From Acinetobacter sp. NCu2D-2 (GTDB taxonomy: Bacteria > Pseudomonadota > Gammaproteobacteria > Pseudomonadales > Moraxellaceae), in assembly GCF_001647675.1 (NCBI RefSeq), contig NZ_CP015594.1, positions 558,001 to 622,000 of the forward strand: a stretch of 64,000 nucleotides of DNA, given 5' to 3'. Shown here one piece after another: positions 1 through 9,703 of this stretch. A model generated the notes under the pieces. It worked only from the letters and a program-made list of their open reading frames with translations, had not been told where the DNA came from and made no database searches. The translations under genes and the position numbers were made by a program. Each line of letters begins with the position of its first letter. Positions within the stretch are counted from its first letter, which is position 1.

Positions 1-392
1 AGGCAACCCCTAAACTTCTAGATAGTCTTAAATCTGAGCAGCAAGAATTAAGTGAGCCAATTCTAGATCAAGACATTGAAATCAAAGGCAATGAAACGAT
101 TAGCCAAGTGAAATTGGTTAAAAAGACTGATAGCAAGGAACGTGAACAAACTGAGTCTAAAGAAGAAAAAGTAGGCGAGGGTTTGGATGCCTTAGTTGAA
201 AAGCATGTTGAGCCAGTTGCGGAAAAACAAGTACAACAGCCAGCATTGTCGAGTGAGCCTGATGAGCTTCAAGCTGAAGAGGATTTAGTGGAAGATGAGC
301 TAGATACTGAACACGTTTCAGATTCATCTATACAGGCCCAAGAGACTGATTCTGCTAAACCCAAAAAAGCAAAAGCATCAGACACAAAATAA
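1..392 (+). CDS. 3' end of an unidentified acidic-tailed protein (partial)
   Basis: The frame is open from base 3 to the stop at 390-392, so this is the C-terminal part of a gene that starts outside the window. The roughly 129 visible residues are rich in Glu, Asp, Lys, Ser and Gln with no hydrophobic core. They end in a short Lys/Ala-rich tail, as in a disordered C-terminal extension. No catalytic motif is visible, so no function is assigned. A GTG at 108 could serve as a start, but the frame upstream stays open, so an internal tail is more likely. A hairpin terminator follows, separating it from the str operon. Confidence 0.6.
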   Translation, partial: ATPKLLDSLKSEQQELSEPILDQDIEIKGNETISQVKLVKKTDSKEREQTESKEEKVGEGLDALVEKHVEPVAEKQVQQPALSSEPDELQAEEDLVEDELDTEHVSDSSIQAQETDSAKPKKAKASDTK

Positions 393-421
393 ATCTGAGA
401 AGATGTTACAAAAGATAAGTC

Positions 422-454
422 AAAAAACACCTCATCGCCGTATGGGGTGTTTTT
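422..454 (+). terminator. Rho-independent terminator before the str operon
   Basis: An A-rich stem AAAACACCTCAT pairs with ATGGGGTGTTTT (one wobble pair) around the loop CGCCGT and is followed by T residues. It insulates rpsL from the upstream gene. Confidence 0.85.
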
Positions 455-505
455 AATCAAGCACTTAATCGCGCTAGTAAAACACAGATACTCGGCGTGA
501 TTATG

Positions 506-534
506 TTGACCAATTTTGCATCTTGACATACAAT
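506..534 (+). promoter_or_regulatory. Probable sigma-70 promoter of the str operon
   Basis: TTGACC at 506-511 and TACAAT at 529-534 are separated by exactly 17 bp, close to the sigma-70 consensus. They lie about 60 bp upstream of rpsL. A second TTGACA at 523-528 overlaps the -10 but has no good -10 partner of its own. Confidence 0.65.
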
Positions 535-539
535 TGCAT

Positions 540-572
540 GCCCTCAAAAAGTAGTATTTTTTTGGGCTTTTT
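540..572 (+). promoter_or_regulatory. Leader hairpin with U-tract before rpsL
   Basis: GCCC (540-543) pairs with GGGC (564-567), extended by an A-run/T-run pairing and followed by TTTTT. It sits between the predicted promoter and the rpsL ribosome-binding site, so it resembles a weak attenuator. The internal mismatch makes it less certain than the other terminators. Confidence 0.4.
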
Positions 573-592
573 ATTAACGGGAGAATTGCCAC

Positions 593-967
593 ATGGCAAC
601 AACAAATCAGTTGATCCGTAAGGGTCGTACGACTTTAGTTGAAAAATCTAAAGTTCCTGCGTTGAAGGCTTGTCCACAACGTCGTGGTGTTTGTACACGT
701 GTTTACACAACTACACCTAAAAAACCTAACTCAGCAATGCGTAAAGTTTGCCGTGTTCGCTTAACTTCTGGTTTTGAAGTATCAAGCTACATCGGTGGTG
801 AAGGCCATAACCTACAAGAGCACAGTGTTGTTCTTATCCGTGGTGGTCGTGTTAAAGATTTACCAGGTGTACGTTACCATACCGTTCGTGGTTCTTTAGA
901 CTGTGCTGGTGTTAAAGATCGTAACCAGTCTCGTTCTAAATACGGTACTAAACGTCCTAAGAAATAA
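593..967 (+). CDS. rpsL: 30S ribosomal protein S12
   Basis: S12 sits at the decoding centre of the small subunit and monitors codon-anticodon pairing. The 124-residue protein has the family length and is near-identical to other gammaproteobacterial S12 proteins in its core. Lys43 and Lys88, where streptomycin-resistance substitutions fall in E. coli, are both wild type. Asp89, the RimO methylthiolation site, is present. A GGGAG Shine-Dalgarno sequence lies about 9 bp before the ATG. It is the first gene of the str operon, with rpsG, fusA and tuf following on the same strand. Confidence 0.98.
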   Translation: MATTNQLIRKGRTTLVEKSKVPALKACPQRRGVCTRVYTTTPKKPNSAMRKVCRVRLTSGFEVSSYIGGEGHNLQEHSVVLIRGGRVKDLPGVRYHTVRGSLDCAGVKDRNQSRSKYGTKRPKK

Positions 968-1075
968 TTGATCTTTCGAGATTAATTTCTTAGTTCGTAG
1001 AACTGCAATCCTTTATCGTCTCGCTTGTCTGATTTCTGCATTTATTTTGTGAAATTCAAGCGACGTGTAGTAAGG

Positions 1076-1128
1076 CCAGCGAATGTACATGACACTTTGT
1101 ACTCATGCTGGATAAACCTGAAGTGTCA
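1076..1128 (+). promoter_or_regulatory. rpsL-rpsG intercistronic hairpins, candidate S7 feedback site
   Basis: Two overlapping inverted repeats occupy this spacer. CCAGC (1076-1080) pairs with GCTGG (1107-1111), and TGACACTT (1090-1097) pairs perfectly with AAGTGTCA (1121-1128). They cannot both form fully, so they may be alternative folds. In E. coli, S7 represses its own translation by binding the rpsL-rpsG spacer. The position matches, but the fold itself is inferred here. Confidence 0.4.
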
Positions 1129-1148
1129 TATTTATAGGTAGTTTTAAA

Positions 1149-1619
1149 ATGCCAAGACGTCGCGTAGTCGCTGCTCGTGAAATCCTTCCGGATCCTAAGT
1201 TCAGCAGCCAAACAATCGCTAAATTCATGAACCACGTAATGCAAGATGGTAAAAAATCTATTGCTGAAAGTATCGTTTACGGTGCTTTGGACCGCGTTCA
1301 AGAAAAATCTAAAGTAGACCCAGTTGAATTTTTTGAGGCTACTCTTGAAAAAGTTCGTCCAATGGTCGAAGTAAAGGCACGCCGTGTTGGTGGTGCTACA
1401 TACCAGGTACCTATGGAAGTACGCCCATCCCGTCGTACTGCCCTAGCTATGCGTTGGTTAGTAGATGCTGCTGCTAAGCGTTCTGAAAAAACTATGGCTT
1501 TACGTCTTGCTGGCGAGTTGCTTGATGCAGCTGAAGGTAAAGGCGCAGCGGTTAAAAAACGTGAAGATGTGCACCGTATGGCTGAAGCCAACAAAGCCTT
1601 CTCTCACTACCGTTTCTAA
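1149..1619 (+). CDS. rpsG: 30S ribosomal protein S7
   Basis: S7 nucleates assembly of the 30S head by binding the 3' major domain of 16S rRNA, and it lines the E site. The 156-residue product begins with the typical [16 protein letters not shown] and has the usual length. It lies 181 bp after rpsL. That spacer contains inverted repeats that may mediate S7 autoregulation. The ribosome-binding site (AGGTAG, about 8 bp upstream) is modest, which suits translational control. fusA follows after a spacer holding a long palindrome. Confidence 0.97.
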   Translation: MPRRRVVAAREILPDPKFSSQTIAKFMNHVMQDGKKSIAESIVYGALDRVQEKSKVDPVEFFEATLEKVRPMVEVKARRVGGATYQVPMEVRPSRRTALAMRWLVDAAAKRSEKTMALRLAGELLDAAEGKGAAVKKREDVHRMAEANKAFSHYRF

Positions 1620-1682
1620 GCACATAAAACAGGCCCTTATCAGGACGGTGATGATATGGGTTTCATCCAATCGTCATCAAAA

Positions 1683-1710
1683 CGCTTTAAGTTGCTAGCA
1701 ACTTAAAGCG
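1683..1710. repeat. 28-bp perfect palindrome between rpsG and fusA
   Basis: CGCTTTAAGTTGCT is followed immediately by its exact reverse complement. Outside it, CAGGACG (1639-1645) and CGTCCTG (1709-1715) form a further nested pair, so the transcript could fold into an extended hairpin. Only TTTT followed by AAAC comes next, so it is a poor terminator. An RNA-processing or attenuation element within the str operon is a more likely role. Confidence 0.6.
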
Positions 1711-1749
1711 TCCTGTTTTAAACAACAAAATTTAGGAATGCTAGAAATC

Positions 1750-3885
1750 ATGGCACGTCAAACCCCAATTTCTCGTTACCGTAACATCGGTATTTCCGCG
1801 CACATCGATGCTGGTAAAACAACGACTTCTGAACGTATTTTGTTCTACACAGGTGAGAGCCATAAACTAGGTGAAACTCACGAAGGTTCAGCAACAACTG
1901 ACTGGATGGAACAAGAGCAAGAACGTGGTATTACCATTACTTCAGCAGCAGTAACATGCTTCTGGAAAGGTATGGCTAACCAGTTCGACCAACACCGTAT
2001 TAACGTTATTGACACCCCGGGACACGTTGACTTCACGATCGAAGTTGAGCGTTCTATGCGTGTTCTTGACGGTGCATGTATGGTTTACTGTGCTGTAGGT
2101 GGTGTACAACCTCAGTCTGAAACTGTATGGCGTCAAGCAAACAAATATAAAGTGCCTCGTATTGCGTTCGTAAACAAAATGGACCGTACTGGCGCGAACT
2201 TCTTCCGTGCTGTGGAACAAGTAAAAACACGTCTTGGTGGTAACCCTGTGCCAATCGTGATTCCAGTTGGCGCTGAAGAAAACTTCCAAGGTGTTGTTGA
2301 CCTAATCGAAATGAAATCGATTATCTGGGACGAAGCGTCTCAAGGTATGAAGTTCGAATATGGTGAAATCCCTGCTGACTTAGTTGAGCTAGCTAACGAA
2401 TGGCGTACTAACATGGTTGAAGCTGCTGCGGAAGCATCAGAAGAACTCATGGACAAGTACCTTGAAGAAGGCGAGTTGACTAAAGAAGAAATCGTTTCTG
2501 GTCTGCGTGCACGTACATTGTTGAATGAAATTCAACCAATGCTTTGTGGTTCAGCGTTCAAAAACAAAGGTGTTCAACGTATGTTGGATGCTGTTATTGA
2601 GTTCTTGCCAGCGCCAACTGACGTTGAAGCAATTAAAGGTATCTTAGACGACAAAGACGAAACTGAAGGTTCTCGTGAAGCGTCTGACGATGCTCCGTTC
2701 TCTGCGCTTGCGTTCAAAATCATGAACGACAAATTCGTAGGTAACTTGACATTCGTACGTGTTTACTCTGGTGTTCTTAAAGCGGGTAGCCCGTGTTATA
2801 ACCCAGTAAAAATGAAACGTGAACGTGTTGGCCGTATCGTACAGATGCACGCAAATGACCGTCATGACATCGAAGAAATTCGTGCAGGTGACATCGCAGC
2901 GTGTGTAGGTCTTAAAGATACGACAACTGGTGATACGCTTTGTGATGAAAACAACATCATTACACTTGAGCGTATGGAATTCCCAGAGCCAGTAATTGCA
3001 CTTGCAGTTGAACCTAAAACTAAAGCTGACCAAGAAAAAATGTCAGTTGCTTTAGGTCGTTTGGCGAAAGAAGATCCATCGTTCCGTGTACGTACTGACG
3101 AAGAATCTGGTCAAACAATTATTGCTGGTATGGGTGAGCTTCACCTTGACATCATCGTTGACCGTATGAAGCGTGAGTTCAACGTTGAAGCGAACATTGG
3201 TAAACCAATGGTTGCTTACCGCGAAACGATCAAGAAATCTGTTGAGCAAGAAGGTAAATTCGTTCGTCAAACTGGTGGTAAAGGTAAATTCGGTCACGTA
3301 TACGTACGTTTAGAGCCGCTTGACCCTGAAACTGGTAAAGACTACGAGTTCGCTGAAGAAGTTGTTGGTGGTGTAGTACCTAAAGAATTCTTTGGTGCTG
3401 TAGACAAAGGTATCCAAGAACGTATGAAGAATGGTGTCCTTGCTGGTTATCCAGTAGTTGGCATCAAAGCGACATTGTTCGACGGTTCTTACCATGATGT
3501 CGACTCTGACGAATTATCGTTCAAAATGGCAGGTTCTTATGCCTTCCGTGATGGTTTCATGAAAGCAGATCCTATCTTGCTTGAGCCTATCATGAAAGTT
3601 GAAGTAGAAACTCCAGAAGACTACATGGGCGATATCATGGGTGACTTAAACCGTCGTCGTGGTCTTGTTCAAGGTATGGACGATTTACCTGGCGGTACTA
3701 AAGCGATTCGTGCAGAAGTTCCACTTTCTGAGATGTTTGGTTACGCAACTCATATGCGTTCTATGTCTCAAGGTCGTGCGACATATTCTATGGAATTCGC
3801 TAAATATGCTGAAACTCCACGTAACGTGGCTGAAGGCATTATCGCTAAATTCCAATCTGGCGGTAAAAAAGGTGACGACGAGTAA
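1750..3885 (+). CDS. fusA: Elongation factor G
   Basis: EF-G is the GTPase that drives tRNA-mRNA translocation and, with RRF, ribosome recycling. The G1 motif AHIDAGKTT and G3 DTPGHVDF lie in the N-terminal G domain, NKMD (G4) follows, and the remaining 400 residues match domains II-V. I place the start at 1750 (MARQTPIS), giving 711 residues. AGGA at 1733 is well spaced for it, whereas the ATG at 1738 lies only 1 bp from the Shine-Dalgarno sequence. It lies between rpsG and tuf in the str operon. Confidence 0.97.
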   Translation: MARQTPISRYRNIGISAHIDAGKTTTSERILFYTGESHKLGETHEGSATTDWMEQEQERGITITSAAVTCFWKGMANQFDQHRINVIDTPGHVDFTIEVERSMRVLDGACMVYCAVGGVQPQSETVWRQANKYKVPRIAFVNKMDRTGANFFRAVEQVKTRLGGNPVPIVIPVGAEENFQGVVDLIEMKSIIWDEASQGMKFEYGEIPADLVELANEWRTNMVEAAAEASEELMDKYLEEGELTKEEIVSGLRARTLLNEIQPMLCGSAFKNKGVQRMLDAVIEFLPAPTDVEAIKGILDDKDETEGSREASDDAPFSALAFKIMNDKFVGNLTFVRVYSGVLKAGSPCYNPVKMKRERVGRIVQMHANDRHDIEEIRAGDIAACVGLKDTTTGDTLCDENNIITLERMEFPEPVIALAVEPKTKADQEKMSVALGRLAKEDPSFRVRTDEESGQTIIAGMGELHLDIIVDRMKREFNVEANIGKPMVAYRETIKKSVEQEGKFVRQTGGKGKFGHVYVRLEPLDPETGKDYEFAEEVVGGVVPKEFFGAVDKGIQERMKNGVLAGYPVVGIKATLFDGSYHDVDSDELSFKMAGSYAFRDGFMKADPILLEPIMKVEVETPEDYMGDIMGDLNRRRGLVQGMDDLPGGTKAIRAEVPLSEMFGYATHMRSMSQGRATYSMEFAKYAETPRNVAEGIIAKFQSGGKKGDDE

Positions 3886-3939
3886 TCTTTCGATTACTAT
3901 AAGCCCCAAACTAATTCATAGTTAAAAACCAAAATCGCT

Positions 3940-3959
3940 TGTAGGGCTCACCCCCTACA
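3940..3959 (+). other. Hairpin in the fusA-tuf spacer
   Basis: TGTAGGG and CCCTACA form a 7-bp stem around a 6-nt loop, just before the tuf ribosome-binding site. No T-tract follows, so it is unlikely to be an intrinsic terminator. It could instead stabilise or mark a processed tuf transcript. Confidence 0.4.
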
Positions 3960-3982
3960 GGCAGTTTAAAAAGGAAGATCTC

Positions 3983-5173
3983 ATGGCTAAGGCTAAGTTC
4001 GAACGTAATAAGCCACACGTTAACGTGGGCACAATTGGTCACGTCGACCATGGTAAAACAACTTTAACAGCTGCGATTGCAACTGTATGTGCAAAAACTT
4101 TTGGTGGTGAAGCGAAAGACTACGCTGCAATTGACTCTGCACCAGAAGAAAAAGCACGTGGTATTACAATTAATACTTCACACGTTGAGTATGATTCTAC
4201 AATCCGTCACTACGCACACGTAGACTGCCCAGGACACGCCGATTATGTTAAAAACATGATTACTGGTGCTGCCCAAATGGACGGCGCGATCCTTGTATGT
4301 GCTGCGACTGATGGTCCAATGCCACAAACTCGTGAACACATCCTTCTTTCTCGTCAGGTAGGTGTACCTTACATCGTTGTATTCTTAAACAAATGCGACC
4401 TTGTAGACGACGAAGAACTTCTTGAATTAGTAGAAATGGAAGTTCGTGAACTTCTTTCTACTTATGACTTCCCAGGTGATGACACTCCAATCATCCGTGG
4501 TTCTGCTCTTGCAGCACTTAACGGTGACCAAGGTCAATACGGCGAACCAGCTGTAGTAGCACTTGTTGAAGCGCTTGACTCTTACATCCCAGAACCAGAA
4601 CGTGCTATCGACCAAGCATTCTTGATGCCAATCGAAGACGTATTCTCAATTTCTGGTCGTGGTACAGTTGTAACAGGCCGTGTTGAAACTGGTATCATCA
4701 AAGTTGGTGAAGAAGTTGAAATCGTTGGTATTAAAGATACAGTTAAAACAACTGTAACTGGCGTTGAAATGTTCCGTAAACTTCTTGATGAAGGTCGTGC
4801 GGGTGAGAACTGTGGTATCTTGCTTCGTGGTACTAAACGTGAAGACGTACAACGTGGTCAAGTACTTGCTAAACCAGGTGCAATCAAACCGCATACTAAA
4901 TTCGACGCAGAAGTATACGTACTTTCTAAAGAAGAAGGTGGTCGTCATACTCCATTCCTTAACGGTTACCGTCCACAGTTCTACTTCCGTACAACTGACG
5001 TAACTGGCGCTATCTCTCTTAAAGAAGGCGTTGAAATGGTTATGCCTGGTGACAACGTAGAAATGTCAGTAGAATTAATCCACCCAATCGCAATGGACCC
5101 AGGTCTACGTTTTGCGATCCGTGAAGGTGGTCGTACAGTTGGTGCTGGTGTAGTTGCTAAAGTAACTGCATAA
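3983..5173 (+). CDS. tuf: Elongation factor Tu
   Basis: EF-Tu delivers aminoacyl-tRNA to the ribosome as a GTP complex. The 396-residue product has G1 [10 protein letters not shown]3 DCPGHADY, G4 NKCD and the usual three-domain length. The strong Shine-Dalgarno AAGGAAG precedes the ATG. Codon use is highly biased, as in other abundant translation proteins. It is the last gene of the str operon and ends in a strong terminator. Many gammaproteobacteria carry a second tuf elsewhere; none is in this window. Confidence 0.98.
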   Translation: MAKAKFERNKPHVNVGTIGHVDHGKTTLTAAIATVCAKTFGGEAKDYAAIDSAPEEKARGITINTSHVEYDSTIRHYAHVDCPGHADYVKNMITGAAQMDGAILVCAATDGPMPQTREHILLSRQVGVPYIVVFLNKCDLVDDEELLELVEMEVRELLSTYDFPGDDTPIIRGSALAALNGDQGQYGEPAVVALVEALDSYIPEPERAIDQAFLMPIEDVFSISGRGTVVTGRVETGIIKVGEEVEIVGIKDTVKTTVTGVEMFRKLLDEGRAGENCGILLRGTKREDVQRGQVLAKPGAIKPHTKFDAEVYVLSKEEGGRHTPFLNGYRPQFYFRTTDVTGAISLKEGVEMVMPGDNVEMSVELIHPIAMDPGLRFAIREGGRTVGAGVVAKVTA

Positions 5174-5188
5174 TCATCTGATTGTGTG

Positions 5189-5218
5189 AAAAAAGCGTCC
5201 CTTTGGGGCGCTTTTTTT
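5189..5218 (+). terminator. Terminator of the str operon
   Basis: AAAAAAGCGTCCC and GGGGCGCTTTTTTT form a GC-rich stem with a short loop and a long T-tract, directly after tuf. Confidence 0.92.
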
Positions 5219-5381
5219 ATTTTTAAGAAAAATAATTGTCCGACAAAATTATAAAAAGCTGTCCTTAACTGATATTTCACTGACCCTAACTGCGATTAAG
5301 CAAAAATGTGAACTGCGTAATATAAAGACAAGAATATAAAGACTAACTTCGAGTCTGGATGGACTTAAAAGGAGTGATCGC

Positions 5382-6263
5382 ATGAATGCTAAAGTAAATA
5401 TTACCAACCGTGCTGGTGCGAGTTTCCCAGTTCGTCGTATGAATTTTGATTTTGACAGTGTGCCTGAATATTGGATGGATGGTTCAGCAGGCTTAACTCA
5501 TTTTATGACTGCACTCTCTGCATTATTTCCAGCAGGTGAAAAGTTCTTCATCGATTCTGTTCGTGCTGTACGTAAACATCCAGCAATTGCTGAGAATGAA
5601 GCATTGCAAAAGGAAATTTCTGCATTTATTGGTCAAGAAGCCATGCATACCCAAGAACATGTGGGCTTTAACGCATCTGCACAGAAATTCGGACATGATG
5701 TGGATACCTTAGATCGTTATACCGATAATGTCATTCAAACCACGCGTAAATTCATGGCGAAAATTGCCAAGCCTGTTGGAATTACCCAAGAAATGGTGGA
5801 TTTAACAGCAACCACAGCGCTTGAACATTTTACCGCAACAATCGCATCTCAACTTTTAACCAATGAACATATTCAAGCATTGATGAAAGATGAAACCATG
5901 AAAAATATGTGGATGTGGCATGCAATTGAAGAGAATGAGCATAAAGCGGTTGCCTATGATGTGTTTGAAGGTGTATTTGGCAAAGGTTTTAAAGCCTATG
6001 CTTTACGTACATCATCATTAGTGATTGCGATGGCAACCTTATTTATTGTACAAAGCTATTTCCTTGCACGTTTATTGAAACAAGATGATCAATTAAATCT
6101 TGAGTCGCTGAAATCTATTTATACTTATGCGTATAGTCCCTCAAAAGGTGTGATTACAGGTATGGGTAAAGAAATGCTGATGTATTTTAAACCTGGTTTC
6201 CATCCAAATGATCTAGATACACATAGTTTGCTCGAGACGTGGAAAGCTAAATTAGGTTTATAA
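5382..6263 (+). CDS. Predicted metal-dependent hydrolase (PF10118-like, ferritin-like fold)
   Basis: The 293-residue protein resembles the family annotated as predicted metal-dependent hydrolase. Several Glu/His motifs suit a di-metal centre in a helical bundle: GQEAMHTQEH near residue 86, ALEHFT near 148 and AIEENEHKAVAYD near 185. A hydrophobic stretch near residues 210-230 may be a membrane anchor. AAGGAGTG lies 8 bp upstream of the ATG. It stands alone between two terminators. The substrate is unknown and the hydrolase label is a family name, not a demonstrated reaction. Confidence 0.75.
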   Translation: MNAKVNITNRAGASFPVRRMNFDFDSVPEYWMDGSAGLTHFMTALSALFPAGEKFFIDSVRAVRKHPAIAENEALQKEISAFIGQEAMHTQEHVGFNASAQKFGHDVDTLDRYTDNVIQTTRKFMAKIAKPVGITQEMVDLTATTALEHFTATIASQLLTNEHIQALMKDETMKNMWMWHAIEENEHKAVAYDVFEGVFGKGFKAYALRTSSLVIAMATLFIVQSYFLARLLKQDDQLNLESLKSIYTYAYSPSKGVITGMGKEMLMYFKPGFHPNDLDTHSLLETWKAKLGL

Positions 6264-6275
6264 AAAACCAAATAG

Positions 6276-6304
6276 AAAAGAGCGATCTGATCGCTCTTTT
6301 TTTT
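6276..6304 (+). terminator. Terminator after the metal-dependent hydrolase gene
   Basis: AAAAGAGCGAT and ATCGCTCTTTTTTTT form a perfect stem with a 3-nt loop and a T-tract. Confidence 0.9.
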
Positions 6305-6366
6305 GCTCGATTTTTCTAACAAACTTTCTATAATGCCTGAGTTAATTTTATATAAGATGAACGAAG

Positions 6367-6825
6367 ATGATTCGTTTAATGCAGAACAGTGATGTGGCTC
6401 AAGTTGCCCACATTGAAAAATTGGTTCAAAGTCATCCATGGACTTTAAAACAGTTTGAAGAAGCGGTCACTAGCTATCAAAGTACTGTGATCGAACGAAA
6501 CGGAAACGTTGTAGGTTTTTGTATTCTACAACCTGTTTTAGATGAAGCAAATTTGCTACTCATGGCAATTGATCCATCTCAGCAGGGGCATGGTTTAGGT
6601 TTTGAATTATTAGAAGCCTCGATTAACCTTTTAAAAAATAATCCTGTGCAAATTTTCTTAGAAGTGCGTGAATCTAACATACCTGCAATTAAACTTTATG
6701 AAAAAGCTGATTTTCATCAAATTGATTTGCGCAAAAATTATTATCCAAATCCTGATGGTTCAAAAGAACATGCCATCATCATGGTGAAAGCATGTACGGA
6801 TGATTTCGCAAGTTTATTTAAATAA
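6367..6825 (+). CDS. rimI: RimI-type GNAT protein N-acetyltransferase
   Basis: This 152-residue GNAT-fold protein is likely the enzyme that acetylates the N-terminal Ala of ribosomal protein S18. The acetyl-CoA pyrophosphate loop reads QQGHGLGFELL. The stretch EVRESNIPAIKLYEKADF matches the RimI motif with its Asn and Tyr. The sequence RKNYYPNPDGSKEHAIIM near the C terminus is also typical of RimI. The gene lies alone on the plus strand and converges with bpt, 13 bp away. A broader GNAT function is the main alternative. Confidence 0.88.
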   Translation: MIRLMQNSDVAQVAHIEKLVQSHPWTLKQFEEAVTSYQSTVIERNGNVVGFCILQPVLDEANLLLMAIDPSQQGHGLGFELLEASINLLKNNPVQIFLEVRESNIPAIKLYEKADFHQIDLRKNYYPNPDGSKEHAIIMVKACTDDFASLFK

Positions 6826-6838
6826 AGTGAAAACGACC

Positions 6839-7654
6839 TTATTTGATAATTGGATTGGTCCAATTGGTCGGTAGGGTCGTCATCAGTGAATCCCCTAGAT
6901 GTTGAATTTCCTCAGGGTTTAAAGTGTGATTCAAACGACGCCAATGTCCATCCACCAGCAGTTCAAGCGGTAAGTACTGAGATTTATAATTCATCTTTTT
7001 AGAATGGGGAACCCAGTAACCTAGATAAATGTAGTCTAAGCCAATTTTTTTAATATGTTCAATTTGTTTTAGAACTGCAAATACGCCTAATGAACGACGG
7101 TCAAAATCAGGGTCGAAGAAGGTGTATACCGCAGAAATCCCGTCATCGAGTAAGTCACAGGTTGACACAGCTAATAACTGATTGTCTTTCCATAATTCTA
7201 AGAAAAAGCTATCGGCACAGCTTTGTAGCAAGAATTTCTCAAATTGATCGCGACTCGGTGGGTACATATCGCCATCGGCATGACGTTCATTAATATAGCG
7301 TTCGTAAAGTAAATAATGCGTGTCATTCGCTTGAGCGGGATTGGTAATTTTTATTTCTAGATCTTGATTGCGTTTCCAAGCTTTTTTTTGTGAGCTATTC
7401 ATTTGAAAATCAGCAACAGGGACGCGCGAAGACAAACATTGACGGCAAAGATGACATTCTGGGCGATAAATAAAATCGCCACTACGACGAAATCCTGTAC
7501 GTGATAATTCAGAAAGGGTAACGACATTAATCCGATGCGTCGGGTCGAGGAAAACCATACGCGCAGACTTGTTTGGCAGGTAACTACAGTCGTGGGGCGG
7601 CGTAATATAATACTGTAAATCGTTAAGTAGGGACTTTGGGTGATAAGAGTTCAT
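6839..7654 (-). CDS. bpt: Aspartate/glutamate leucyltransferase
   Basis: Bpt moves Leu from Leu-tRNA to N-terminal Asp or Glu, making the protein a substrate for ClpS-ClpAP in the bacterial N-end rule. The 271-residue product has the arginyltransferase-like N-terminal Cys cluster (HDCSYLP and CHLCRQC) and the C-terminal YLGYWV segment. It lies 21 bp downstream of aat, the other N-end-rule transferase, so the two are probably co-transcribed. The family is also called ATE-like; Leu specificity is inferred from the bacterial family. Confidence 0.93.
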   Translation of the reverse strand: MNSYHPKSLLNDLQYYITPPHDCSYLPNKSARMVFLDPTHRINVVTLSELSRTGFRRSGDFIYRPECHLCRQCLSSRVPVADFQMNSSQKKAWKRNQDLEIKITNPAQANDTHYLLYERYINERHADGDMYPPSRDQFEKFLLQSCADSFFLELWKDNQLLAVSTCDLLDDGISAVYTFFDPDFDRRSLGVFAVLKQIEHIKKIGLDYIYLGYWVPHSKKMNYKSQYLPLELLVDGHWRRLNHTLNPEEIQHLGDSLMTTLPTNWTNPIIK

Positions 7655-7675
7655 AACAAGTTCCCTCTATTATTT

Positions 7676-8407
7676 TCATTCACGTAATCCTGAGATTAAC
7701 GCTATTGTTTTACTTGAAAATACACGTTCTTGGTAACTTTGCCAATTGATAGACGGTTGTTTTATCACATCTTGTAACGAATTAAGGTAGTCTTGGCGAG
7801 AAAGTGTACAAGCGCCTAAGCTGAGTAAATGGTCATTGACCAATTGACAATCAATCCAAGGCAACAGATTTTCGCGCCCAATCAACATCAAGGTATAAAA
7901 AGCCATTTTAGATACATCGATTTGAGTGCTAAACATGGATTCACCAAAACAGCCTTTGCCAATGGTGACACCATATAGTCCACCTACAACTTGGTCTTGA
8001 TCCCATACTTCAACACTATAAGCATAACCGGCTTTAAAGAGTTGAATATAGCCTTCAATAATATCCTCTGTAATCCATGTCTCGTTGGCATAACTACGGG
8101 GTAGTGAACAAGAGCGAATAACGGTTTCGAAAGCGTGATTTACCGTGATTTTGAGATCACGTTTTTTCATATTACGTAGTAAGGACTTACTTGGGTGATA
8201 TTCATGTGGGTGAATAATGCAGCGAGGTTCAGGAGACCACCAACAAATCGGATCACCTTCTGAAAACCATGGGAATAATCCATGGCTATAGGCTTCATAA
8301 AGTGTAGAAGGGGAGAGGTCTGCACCAATACAAATTAAGCCTTCACCCTCAGGGTCTGATTCAATCGGATTCGGAAAGATAAATTGTGATGGTGGAAGTA
8401 ATCGCAT
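7676..8407 (-). CDS. aat: Leucyl/phenylalanyl-tRNA-protein transferase
   Basis: Aat attaches Leu or Phe to N-terminal Lys or Arg, creating N-degrons read by ClpS. Motifs near the start ([21 protein letters not shown], shortened here) and [15 protein letters not shown] and GCFGESMFS are characteristic. I start at MRLLPPSQF (8407), giving 243 residues. The frame stays open to 8473, but that extension would run through the trxB terminator hairpin and lacks family similarity. It is followed 21 bp later by bpt. Confidence 0.93.
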   Translation of the reverse strand: MRLLPPSQFIFPNPIESDPEGEGLICIGADLSPSTLYEAYSHGLFPWFSEGDPICWWSPEPRCIIHPHEYHPSKSLLRNMKKRDLKITVNHAFETVIRSCSLPRSYANETWITEDIIEGYIQLFKAGYAYSVEVWDQDQVVGGLYGVTIGKGCFGESMFSTQIDVSKMAFYTLMLIGRENLLPWIDCQLVNDHLLSLGACTLSRQDYLNSLQDVIKQPSINWQSYQERVFSSKTIALISGLRE

Positions 8408-8459
8408 AGCCGCAATGTATTTTCTAAGAAAGTTATTATCATAACAAAACTTAGAAATA

Positions 8460-8488
8460 AAAAAGCCGCTCAAATTGAGCGGCTTTTT
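8460..8488 (-). terminator. Terminator after trxB
   Basis: AAAAAGCCGCTCAA and TTGAGCGGCTTTTT form a near-perfect palindrome just past the trxB stop. Transcription of trxB probably ends here, before aat. Confidence 0.88.
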
Positions 8489-8500
8489 AGACCTAAGGTT

Positions 8501-9481
<981 letters not shown>

Positions 9482-9703
9482 TTATTGAATTATACGTGAA
9501 ACTGTATAACAGTTGTGTGAGATTAAAGTCGATATTATTGATCATACAAATCGTTTTAAGCTATATAGAATAAGCGTGCATCCCGCGTACATAATAGTGC
9601 ATCTTTTTTTTGGGAACACGTGCATAATATACACTTTATTGCGACGCGTTTTTGCAGCATAAAACAAAAGAACATTCATGAAGAATTGGTTACAGGACAG
9701 TAT

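Noticed and set aside
8408..8473. N-terminal extension of Aat
   Set aside because: It would be encoded through the trxB terminator hairpin and has no family similarity; MRLLPPSQF is the typical start.
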